Shown piece after piece: positions 1-6,145 of a DNA stretch of 8,007 bases. This stretch comes from an uncultured Prevotella sp. (GTDB lineage Bacteria; Bacteroidota; Bacteroidia; Bacteroidales; Bacteroidaceae). Position numbers and translations under genes: made by a program. The notes beneath the pieces were generated by a model. It had not been told where the DNA came from. It did not search any database and worked only from the letters and a program-made list of their open reading frames with translations. Location of the stretch: NCBI GenBank assembly GCA_934183355.1, contig CAKPST010000068.1:1-8007 (forward strand), written 5' to 3'. Position 1 is the stretch's first letter, and each line of letters starts with the position of its first letter.

Positions 1-71
1 ACTTCCTCAAGAAGCAGGACAAGGATCTGAAGATTGTTGCTTACAAGCGCTTCACTCTTTCTGCTGAGTAA
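1..71 (+). CDS. 3' end of an unidentified upstream gene (partial)
   Basis: One open frame, with codons starting at position 3, runs from the window edge to a TAA at 69-71 and encodes a 22-residue C-terminus ending in FTLSAE. The segment is lysine-rich and has no motif I recognise, so no function is offered. It is taken as real coding sequence because its codon choice (AAG, GAC, CGC, TTC) resembles the genes that follow and because a strong intrinsic terminator begins 36 bases after the stop. The other two forward frames are interrupted within this stretch. The gene is transcribed in the same direction as the following operon but appears to be a separate transcription unit. Confidence 0.6.
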   Translation, partial: FLKKQDKDLKIVAYKRFTLSAE

Positions 72-106
72 TTAGAGCAAAATCAATTACGCATAATTTT
101 ATACAT

Positions 107-149
107 GGGGGTTGCAAAGAGTGAATGCTCTTTAGCAACTCCCTTTTTT
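107..149 (+). terminator. Intrinsic terminator of the upstream gene
   Basis: The left arm at 107-121 (GGGG, GTTGC, AAAGAG) pairs with the right arm at 128-143 (CTCTTT, GCAAC, TCCC) with a single bulged A at 134 and one G-T pair. The loop is six bases, and the stem is followed immediately by six T at 144-149. This gives about 15 base pairs plus a U-tract, a textbook rho-independent terminator. It separates the gene ending at 71 from the operon starting at 184. Confidence 0.9.
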
Positions 150-183
150 GTTTAATGTCCATTAGCACACTAAAAAAGGAAAA

Positions 184-801
184 ATGAAGATATTTGCTGT
201 AGGTATGAACTACCTCGAACACAATAAAGAGCTGCATGGCTCGTTATTTAAACCAGAGAGTCCTGTGATTTTCACCAAAGCCGACTCGGCTCTGCTGAAG
301 GACCATAAGCCGTTCTTCATCCCCGACCATCTCGGACGCATCGACTACGAGACCGAGCTTGTTGTGCGCATTTCGCGCCTCGGCAAGACTATCCCGCAGC
401 GTTTTGCTCATCGCTACTACGATGCAGTAACCGTGGGCATCGACTTCACCGCACGCGAACTTCAGCAGAAACTCCGTGAGAAGGGACAGCCGTGGGAACT
501 GTGCAAGGGCTTTGATGGTTCGGCTGCCATCGGCGATTGGGTGTCGCTGGACAAGTTCCGTGACATACAGGCCATTCACTTTCACCTCGACATCAACGGC
601 AAGACTGTCCAGGAGGGCTGCACATCAGACATGCTCTACAAGGTGGACGAGCTTATAGCCTACATCTCACAGTTCTTCACGCTCAAGACGGGCGACATTC
701 TCTACACTGGCACACCAATGGGTGTAGGTCCGGTGAAGATTGACGACCACCTTGAGGGATATATAGAAGACCGCCGAGTGTTGGATTTCAACTGCAAATA
801 A
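184..801 (+). CDS. Fumarylacetoacetate hydrolase (FAH)-family protein
   Basis: This 205-residue protein is the length of the compact single-domain FAH enzymes (YcgM and FAHD1 type), which act on acylpyruvates or related 2-oxo acids using a divalent metal. The expected metal ligands are visible: Glu56 and Glu58 in DYETEL, and Asp87 in VGIDFTAR. The family signatures KGFDGSAAIG (Lys108 onward) and YTGTPMGVG near the C-terminus are also intact. There is no signal peptide, so it should be cytoplasmic. The start is supported by the early family motif FAVGMNY and by AAAAGGA at 174-180. The stop lies nine bases before porU, so the two are probably cotranscribed. No clear TAnnTTTG promoter is seen between the terminator and the start. 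The true substrate cannot be read from the sequence; family membership is secure, but the exact reaction is not. Confidence 0.93.
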   Translation: MKIFAVGMNYLEHNKELHGSLFKPESPVIFTKADSALLKDHKPFFIPDHLGRIDYETELVVRISRLGKTIPQRFAHRYYDAVTVGIDFTARELQQKLREKGQPWELCKGFDGSAAIGDWVSLDKFRDIQAIHFHLDINGKTVQEGCTSDMLYKVDELIAYISQFFTLKTGDILYTGTPMGVGPVKIDDHLEGYIEDRRVLDFNCK

Positions 802-810
802 TAAAAACGT

Positions 811-3800
811 ATGAAAATTAACTTGCGAACAATACATATCATAATGTGTCTGTGCTTGACCTCGGTCTCGGCATTAGCGCAACGTTTCTACAACCTCACC
901 CTAAACGAGGTGAGGGCTAATGAGTCCATTGCTCCCAGCGACCGCTATACTGAACACAGCGTGTTGCGCTCGGGCAAGTGGGCTAAGATACGTGTGCCGT
1001 CGTCGGGATTCTATCAACTCACCGACGCTGTTGTGCGCAAGGCTGGTTTCACCAATCCCTCTAAGGTGAGGGTATATGGATATGGAGGCAATTTGCAGAG
1101 CGAGGTGCTCACGCCTGCCGACCTTGTGACTTACGACGACCTGCACGAGGTGCCCACCACTAAAGTGGGCGACAAGCGTGTGTTCTATGCACGTGGACCT
1201 GTGTCGTGGAGTGGCGCGAACACCACTCGCACTCGCAACCATTACTCCGATTACGGTTATTATTTCCTTACTGATGGCGACCGCGAGCCGCAGTATGTCA
1301 CACTCGACTCCATCCGTACGCTCAACCCCGACATCAATACATACAACAGCTATCAGCTCCACGAGGTTGACGCCTTTGCCTATTTGCAGGGCGGCAGACA
1401 TCTGTTCGACTCACGCCAGTTGGCTGTGGGCGACTCCGTGGTGGTGGAGTTTGACAATAGCCAATATGATGCCGAAAGCGAATATCGCCCCACTGTTGCC
1501 ATAGCCTCCACCAGTGCGTCTTCGGTCGAGGTGAGCGTCAATGGAAAAGTATTAGGCACCATTAGCACTCAGGCTGTACTGGATTCTAAGTATACAAATG
1601 GTGTAAGGACAGTGAGAAAGTTCACCGTTAATTGCCCACGCAATGGCAGTTCTGCCCGAGAGCGCATCGTGCTGAAGGTGCAGCGTGGCAATCCCGTTCG
1701 TCTCGACTATGTGCAACTTGAGTGGGACACACCGTCCATTCAGCCCGATCTTGCCACTGCTGCGCTCCCCGTACCCGAGTATGTCTACAACATCACCAAT
1801 CAAGACCATCATGCCGACCCACAAGCCGACATGGTGATAATAATCCCAACATCCCAAAAACTACTTGCGCAGGCCAAGCGTCTCAAGGCTTTCCACGAGC
1901 AACACGACGGTCTGCGTGTGAACATTGTGCCAGCAGACGAACTCTTCAACGAGTTCTCCAGTGGCACTCCCGACGCATCGGCTTATCGTCGCTATCTCAA
2001 GATGCTGTACGACAGAGCCACAAGCGATGCCGATCGTCCCAAGTATCTGCTCCTCTTTGGCGGCAGTGTGTGGGACAATCGCATGAACACTCCAGAGTGT
2101 AGCCGCATGTCTCCCGACGACTATCTATTGGCTTATGAGGACGACGAATCGTTTGACAAGCGTTGGAGCTGTGTCGACGACGGTTTCTATTGTATGCTTG
2201 ATGATGGCGGGGGCAATCGTCCACTTTACTTCGACAAGATGAATGTGGCAGTGGGACGCTTCCCTGTCACCACCGAGGCTGATGCCAAGACAATGGTTGA
2301 CAAGGCAATAGCCTATGCCACAAACGCCAACGGAGGCTCATGGCAAAATACTATATTCTTCATGGGCGACGATGGCGACTCCAACGACCACATGACCAAG
2401 GCTAATGCCGTAGCCGACCAAGTGATAGATGCCAATCCTGGCTACCTTGTCAAGAAGGTGATGTGGGATGCCTATCAGATGGAGTCGACGTCTTCGGGCA
2501 ACACTTTCCCCGAAGTCACCAAGGCTATTAGGCAGCAACAAAGTTCTGGTGCGCTCATTATGAGCTATGTTGGACACGGTTCGGAGGTGCAGTTCTCACA
2601 CGAGAATGTGCTGCATCTGAGCGATTTCGGCTCATTCACCAACACCAACTTGCCACTTTGGCTCACTATCGGATGCGACTTCGGTCCGTTCGACCGTCTT
2701 GCCGAGAACATTGGCATGAACGCTGTGCTCAATTCCAAGGGTGGAGCAGTGGCTGTTCTCACCACAGCACGCACCGTCTACTCCGACCGCAACGCCACTC
2801 TGCACTCCGCCTTCATGCGCCATGTGTTGTCGTATGACGATGATGGCAAACCTCTCGCCATTGGCGAGGCTCTGCGACGTGCCAAAAACGAAACCACCAC
2901 AAAGGAGTTGGCTCTCAATTCGCGCCAGTATGTGCTCCTTGGCGACCCTGCTATGGCGCTCAACTTGCCCACTGCCGACATCGTCATCGACTCAATATGT
3001 GGCATCAGCACTGACGACGCCTATCAAGACATCGTCCTAAAGGCTGGCTCTCTCGTCACAGTGAAGGGACATGTCGACAACATTCCCGACTTTGAGGGCG
3101 AGGTGACGCTGCAAGTGCGCGACAGTCGCGAGACAGTGAAGTGTCGCCACAACGCTTCTGGCGACTATAAGGCTTTTGAGTATACCGATCGCACCAAGAC
3201 TATATATAGCGGTGTCAATCGCATCAGCAATGGCGAGTTTAGCTTCACCTTTGCCGTGCCCAAGGACATCAACTATTCCGACGAGTCGGGACTCATCACA
3301 GCGTGGGCTATCAACACCGACCATACAGTCATTGCCCAGGGATATAGCGACGACTTCATCGTGGGAGGCAGCGAGATAGCCGACAACGACTCCATAGGTC
3401 CGTCTATCTATTGCTATCTCAATTCGCCGTCATTCCAGAATGGCGACCGTGTCAACTCTACGCCCTACTTCGTAGCCGAGATAACCGACCGCGACGGCAT
3501 CAATGCCTCGGGCTCTGGCATCGGACACGACATGCAGCTCACCATCGACGGCAAGCAAGAGCTTACATATTCGCTCAACGACAACTTCCAGTTCGACTTC
3601 GACTCCTACACGTCTGGTTCCACCTTCTACGTCATCCCCCAACTTGAGGAGGGCGAGCACACGCTGACCTTCCGTGCATGGGACATTCAGAACAATGTGA
3701 ACACAGCTCAACTACGTTTCGTTGTCACCAACTCACTCAAGCCGTCGCTCTCAATATCGTGCAAGGGCAATCCGGCACGCGAGTCTACTACGTTCGTCGT

Positions 3801-4050
3801 CGAGCACGACCGTTCGGGCAGCACGGTTGACGTTACCATCGAACTCTTCGACATGAGTGGTCGCATTTTGTGGCGCCATACAGAGGGTGGGGTGACAGGC
3901 ACGTCGCCATACACCTATACATGGAATTTATGCTGCAACAATGGTGCACAGCTCCGCACCGGAGTCTATCTCTATCGTGTCAAGTTGGCTTCGGGTGGCA
4001 GCCAGCGCACCACTAAAGCCAAGAAACTCGTTGTGGTAGGCAATAATTAG
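811..4050 (+). CDS. porU: PorU, type IX secretion C-terminal signal peptidase/sortase
   Basis: PorU is the cell-surface gingipain-like (peptidase family C25) enzyme that cleaves the C-terminal domain from type IX secretion cargo and transfers the cargo to A-LPS. The protein has 1079 residues. A signal peptide covers about residues 1-23 (hydrophobic run, then ALA|Q). An N-terminal region carries SGFYQLT (65-71) and YGYGG (89-93), as in other PorU proteins. The C25-like domain runs from about 341 (DMVIIIP) to about 718 (LLGDPAMALN). The catalytic pair is present: His589 in YVGHGSE and Cys622 in TIGCDFGPFD. Their 33-residue spacing agrees with the P. gingivalis pair as I recall it (His657 and Cys690). 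Residues from about 977 to 1079 form the protein's own type IX C-terminal domain (KGNPARESTTF, LFDMSGRIL, GVYLYRVK, KKLVV). The frame is intact. It lies nine bases after the FAH gene and 43 bases before porV, its functional partner. No strong ribosome-binding site is visible, which is normal for the phylum. Confidence 0.95.
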   Translation: MKINLRTIHIIMCLCLTSVSALAQRFYNLTLNEVRANESIAPSDRYTEHSVLRSGKWAKIRVPSSGFYQLTDAVVRKAGFTNPSKVRVYGYGGNLQSEVLTPADLVTYDDLHEVPTTKVGDKRVFYARGPVSWSGANTTRTRNHYSDYGYYFLTDGDREPQYVTLDSIRTLNPDINTYNSYQLHEVDAFAYLQGGRHLFDSRQLAVGDSVVVEFDNSQYDAESEYRPTVAIASTSASSVEVSVNGKVLGTISTQAVLDSKYTNGVRTVRKFTVNCPRNGSSARERIVLKVQRGNPVRLDYVQLEWDTPSIQPDLATAALPVPEYVYNITNQDHHADPQADMVIIIPTSQKLLAQAKRLKAFHEQHDGLRVNIVPADELFNEFSSGTPDASAYRRYLKMLYDRATSDADRPKYLLLFGGSVWDNRMNTPECSRMSPDDYLLAYEDDESFDKRWSCVDDGFYCMLDDGGGNRPLYFDKMNVAVGRFPVTTEADAKTMVDKAIAYATNANGGSWQNTIFFMGDDGDSNDHMTKANAVADQVIDANPGYLVKKVMWDAYQMESTSSGNTFPEVTKAIRQQQSSGALIMSYVGHGSEVQFSHENVLHLSDFGSFTNTNLPLWLTIGCDFGPFDRLAENIGMNAVLNSKGGAVAVLTTARTVYSDRNATLHSAFMRHVLSYDDDGKPLAIGEALRRAKNETTTKELALNSRQYVLLGDPAMALNLPTADIVIDSICGISTDDAYQDIVLKAGSLVTVKGHVDNIPDFEGEVTLQVRDSRETVKCRHNASGDYKAFEYTDRTKTIYSGVNRISNGEFSFTFAVPKDINYSDESGLITAWAINTDHTVIAQGYSDDFIVGGSEIADNDSIGPSIYCYLNSPSFQNGDRVNSTPYFVAEITDRDGINASGSGIGHDMQLTIDGKQELTYSLNDNFQFDFDSYTSGSTFYVIPQLEEGEHTLTFRAWDIQNNVNTAQLRFVVTNSLKPSLSISCKGNPARESTTFVVEHDRSGSTVDVTIELFDMSGRILWRHTEGGVTGTSPYTYTWNLCCNNGAQLRTGVYLYRVKLASGGSQRTTKAKKLVVVGNN

Positions 4051-4093
4051 GGCTAAACAACGTTTATATAAAGGAATAAAACAATATATACAG

Positions 4094-5284
4094 ATGAAGA
4101 AATTACGAATTGCGGCTCTTGCCATCATGGCTCTCGCGTCGCTTCAGACATTCGCTCAGGAGAAACTCGACATGTTCAATCCTGAGAAGAACTCCGTGAC
4201 GTCGCAGTCTATCGCGCCTGATGCTCGTTCTGCGGGTATGGGTGATGTAGGTGCAGCTACCGACCCAGACGTGGCATCGCAATATTGGAACCCTGCCAAA
4301 TATCCATTCACCATATCGCGTGCTGGAGTGTCGCTCAACTACACACCGTGGTTGCGCCAACTCGTCAGCGACATCGACCTTGCCTATCTCGTGGGCTACT
4401 ATCGCATAGGCGACTACTCTGCTGTGTCGTCTTCATTGCGCTATTTCTCGCTTGGCGAGGTGATGGTCGACACGGGTAGTGGCACGTCGGACTCTGGTGC
4501 CGGAATGACCATCAATCCGTATGAGATGTCGCTCGATGTGGCTTACTCCATCATGCTCAGCGAGACATTCTCTATTGCGGCAGGTGTGCGTTGGATTTAC
4601 TCCAATCTTACATGGAACTTGTCCGACACTTCGTCGCCAGGTAGCGCCTTTGCCGTCGACCTCTCTGCTTACTATCAGAACTATCTCAACATCGGACAGC
4701 GCGAGTGCCAGCTTGGATTGGGTCTTAATATCTCCAACGTGGGTTCGAAGATTAACTTTGGCGGAACCGACCGTTCAGAATTCCTTCCAGCCAACCTGCG
4801 TCTTGGTGCATCGCTCATGATTCCAGTCGACGAGTACAACAGATTCTCAATAGCCGTCGACGCCAACAAGCCACTTGTGCCTACTTATCCGTCCAAGGTG
4901 GACAAGGATGGCAATGATGTTGATAACTATGATGATTTGCTAGAGAAGGAATATTATGACGTGTCGCCCATCAGTGGCATCTTCAAGAGTTTTCACGACG
5001 CTCCTGGCGGTTTCAAGGAAGAGCTTCAGGAGATTCGTTGGAGCGTAGGTGCCGAGTATGTCTATAATGAGAAGTTCGCCCTACGTGCTGGCTACCATCA
5101 TGAGTCGGAGAACAAGGGCAATCGTAAATACTTCACCGTGGGTGCAGGCTTCAAGATGAATGTCTTCTCGCTTGACGCCGGTTATGTGATAGCCACAGCC
5201 AAGTCTAACCCTCTCGACCAGACATTGCGATTCTCATTGACATTCGATATGGATGGTCTTAAGGATCTTTTCAAACGTCGATAA
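4094..5284 (+). CDS. porV: PorV (LptO), type IX secretion outer-membrane shuttle protein
   Basis: This 396-residue protein is close to the usual length of PorV, a FadL-like 14-stranded outer-membrane barrel. PorV collects cargo from the SprA/Sov translocon and delivers it to the PorU attachment complex. A signal peptide covers residues 1-21 (MKKLRIAALAI start, cleavage near TFA|Q). The mature N-terminal part carries the family-typical SQSIAPDARSAGMGDVGAATDPDVAS and QYWNPAKYPF segments. The rest alternates short amphipathic strands with Gly/Asp/Asn-rich turns, for example FSIAAGVRWIYSNLTW and FALRAGYHHES. It ends in LRFSLTFDMDGLKDLFKRR, so a short charged tail follows the last strand. AAGGA at 4071-4075 lies 18 bases before the start, further than a classical ribosome-binding site. 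Its position directly after porU matches the known gene order, and there is no terminator between them, so cotranscription is likely. Confidence 0.95.
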   Translation: MKKLRIAALAIMALASLQTFAQEKLDMFNPEKNSVTSQSIAPDARSAGMGDVGAATDPDVASQYWNPAKYPFTISRAGVSLNYTPWLRQLVSDIDLAYLVGYYRIGDYSAVSSSLRYFSLGEVMVDTGSGTSDSGAGMTINPYEMSLDVAYSIMLSETFSIAAGVRWIYSNLTWNLSDTSSPGSAFAVDLSAYYQNYLNIGQRECQLGLGLNISNVGSKINFGGTDRSEFLPANLRLGASLMIPVDEYNRFSIAVDANKPLVPTYPSKVDKDGNDVDNYDDLLEKEYYDVSPISGIFKSFHDAPGGFKEELQEIRWSVGAEYVYNEKFALRAGYHHESENKGNRKYFTVGAGFKMNVFSLDAGYVIATAKSNPLDQTLRFSLTFDMDGLKDLFKRR

Positions 5285-5299
5285 ATAGCCTTTGGCAAT

Positions 5300-5326
5300 A
5301 ATTCAAAACTCAAAATTCAAAAACTC
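5300..5326 (+). repeat. Two direct copies of AATTCAAA(A)ACTC before ispF
   Basis: AATTCAAAACTC at 5300-5311 is repeated as AATTCAAAAACTC at 5314-5326, which ends immediately before the ispF ATG. The tract occupies most of the 42-base gap after porV and is AT-rich and unstructured. An unstructured A-rich leader helps translation initiation in Bacteroidetes, which rarely use strong Shine-Dalgarno pairing; applying that role here is an inference. Confidence 0.6.
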
Positions 5327-5815
5327 ATGAAGATACGAACTGGATTTGGATATGATGTTCACAAATTAGTAGAAGGTCGCGACCTTTGGCTCGGTGGCAT
5401 TCGTCTCGACTACCAACTCGGTCTGCTGGGTCACAGCGATGCCGACGTGCTCATACATGCCATTTGCGACGCATTGCTGGGTGCTGCCAACATGCGCGAC
5501 ATAGGCTATCACTTCCCCGACACAGCTGCCGAGACTCTCAATGTAGACAGCAAGATATTGTTGCGCAAGACCATCGACCTCATCGCCACCAAGGGCTATC
5601 GTCTCGGCAATGTCGACGCCACTGTATGTGCTGAGCGTCCTAAGCTCAATCCGCACATCCCCGAGATGCAGCGTTGCCTCGCCGATGTTATGCAGACTGA
5701 TATCGACAATGTGTCTATCAAGGCGACAACAACCGAAAAGCTCGGATTCACCGGACGCATGGAAGGAATATCAGCCTATGCAACCGTATTGATAGAGAAA
5801 ATAGAAGAAAAATAA
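5327..5815 (+). CDS. ispF: IspF, 2-C-methyl-D-erythritol 2,4-cyclodiphosphate synthase
   Basis: IspF is the cytoplasmic homotrimeric enzyme of the MEP pathway that converts CDP-methylerythritol 2-phosphate to methylerythritol 2,4-cyclodiphosphate with release of CMP. The protein has 162 residues, the usual family length. The zinc ligands are present as Asp10 and His12 (GYDVH) and His44 (LIHAICDALLGA). The substrate-loop GLLGHSDAD (His36-Ser37) and DIGYHFPDT (58-66) are intact, as is the C-terminal signature TTEKLGFTGR starting at residue 135. The start is fixed by the typical MKIRTGFGYDVH opening. It lies 42 bases after porV with no terminator between, so it probably belongs to the same transcript, as in other Bacteroidales. 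No good terminator follows it before the tRNA promoter. Confidence 0.98.
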   Translation: MKIRTGFGYDVHKLVEGRDLWLGGIRLDYQLGLLGHSDADVLIHAICDALLGAANMRDIGYHFPDTAAETLNVDSKILLRKTIDLIATKGYRLGNVDATVCAERPKLNPHIPEMQRCLADVMQTDIDNVSIKATTTEKLGFTGRMEGISAYATVLIEKIEEK

Positions 5816-5843
5816 AGAAAAAAGAAGTTTTTCTGAAAAAAGT

Positions 5844-5860
5844 AGCCAAAATGTTTGGCT
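5844..5860. repeat. Perfect 7-bp inverted repeat overlapping the tRNA -33 element
   Basis: AGCCAAA (5844-5850) and TTTGGCT (5854-5860) are exact inverted copies separated by ATG. The right arm contains the TTTG at 5854-5857 used as the -33 element of the tRNA promoter. The repeat could be an operator, a weak hairpin in ispF read-through RNA, or a by-product of promoter sequence preference. No T-tract follows it, so it is not a convincing terminator. Confidence 0.5.
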
Positions 5861-5885
5861 GTTCCAATAAAAAGCACTACCTTTG
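5854..5885 (+). promoter_or_regulatory. Bacteroidetes-type promoter for tRNA-Val
   Basis: TTTG at 5854-5857 (-33 element) and TACCTTTG at 5878-5885 (an exact match to the TAnnTTTG -7 element) are separated by 20 bases. This is the arrangement recognised by the primary sigma factor of Bacteroidetes. The -7 element ends 38 bases before the mature tRNA, which leaves a short 5' leader to be removed by RNase P. The A/T-rich stretch just upstream (5816-5843) may act as an upstream-element-like region. Confidence 0.85.
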
Positions 5886-5923
5886 CACTCGCTTTAAAGA
5901 ACCAAGCATTACTTAAAGCAAAA

Positions 5924-5998
5924 GGGCGTTTAGCTCAGCTGGTTTAGAGCATCTGCCTTACAAGCAGAGGGTCGGCGGTTCGAATCCGTCAACGCCCA
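5924..5998 (+). tRNA. tRNA-Val (anticodon UAC)
   Basis: The 75-base sequence folds as a complete cloverleaf. The acceptor stem is GGGCGTT (5924-5930) with AACGCCC (5991-5997), followed by discriminator A5998. The D-arm stems are GCTC and GAGC. The anticodon stem is TCTGC/GCAGA around the loop CTTACAA, which places TAC as the anticodon and so reads valine GUA codons. The T-arm is GGCGG-TTCGAAT-CCGTC with one G-T pair. The CCA end is not encoded (the next bases are CA then GGGG), so it must be added enzymatically. It has its own promoter upstream and terminator downstream, and so is a stand-alone gene. Confidence 0.97.
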
Positions 5999-6008
5999 CA
6001 GGGGTGTT

Positions 6009-6051
6009 TCCTCGTGGCTTTCTCTTCGGAGAAGCTGCGGGGATTTTTTTT
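6009..6051 (+). terminator. Strong intrinsic terminator of the tRNA-Val transcript
   Basis: The left arm 6009-6024 pairs with the right arm 6029-6043 across a TTCG tetraloop. The stem has about 15 pairs with one bulged T and a few G-T pairs, and is followed by eight T at 6044-6051. It begins 11 bases after the tRNA. It isolates the tRNA from the AT-rich gene downstream, which must therefore have its own promoter. Confidence 0.93.
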
Positions 6052-6081
6052 GCTCTAAACTTTCCGCACAATAATAGTTTG
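6049..6081 (+). promoter_or_regulatory. Possible weak promoter for the AT-rich gene
   Basis: TTTG at 6049-6052 lies 21 bases before ATAGTTTG at 6074-6081, which differs from the TAnnTTTG consensus by having AT in place of the leading TA. Spacing is acceptable for a Bacteroidetes promoter, and the position would give a leader of roughly 55-60 bases. This is the best candidate between the tRNA terminator and the start at 6146, but the match is imperfect and the first element sits in the terminator T-tract. Confidence 0.25.
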
Positions 6082-6087
6082 TTGGCT

Positions 6088-6117
6088 TAGAAGGTATGGT
6101 CTTCCGAACCCGTACCA
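6088..6117 (+). repeat. Left member of imperfect inverted repeats flanking the AT-rich gene
   Basis: Aligned by eye, this 30-base segment matches the reverse complement of 7749-7776 at 23 positions with two single-base gaps. Shared blocks are TAGAA at the outer end, then GTA, CCGA, and an exact CCGTACCA at the inner end. The segment also folds on itself: GGTATGG (6093-6099) pairs with CCGTACC (6110-6116), with one G-T pair. No target-site duplication is visible outside the repeats. It could be one end of a mobile unit or, alternatively, a leader hairpin of the gene at 6146. Confidence 0.45.
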
Positions 6118-6145
6118 AGCAAGTATAAATGGTTTTACAATTAAT

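Noticed and set aside
811..4050. Many open frames of 60-166 codons on the other strand and in other frames within porU, porV and ispF.
   Set aside because: They lie wholly under well-supported genes and look like composition shadows of GC-rich codon usage. None shows a family motif or its own start signals.
811..4050. A possible frameshift or inactivated PorU.
   Set aside because: The frame is continuous from signal peptide to C-terminal domain, and His589, Cys622 and the family motifs are intact.
5285..5299. AGCCTTTGG before ispF as a -7 promoter element.
   Set aside because: The spacing is TA-n3-TTTG instead of TA-n2-TTTG, and no suitable -33 TTTG was recognised upstream, so an internal promoter is not supported.
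5816..5860. A terminator for the ispF operon.
   Set aside because: The AT palindrome near 5829-5840 has a very short loop and weak stem, and the hairpin at 5844-5860 lacks a following T-tract.
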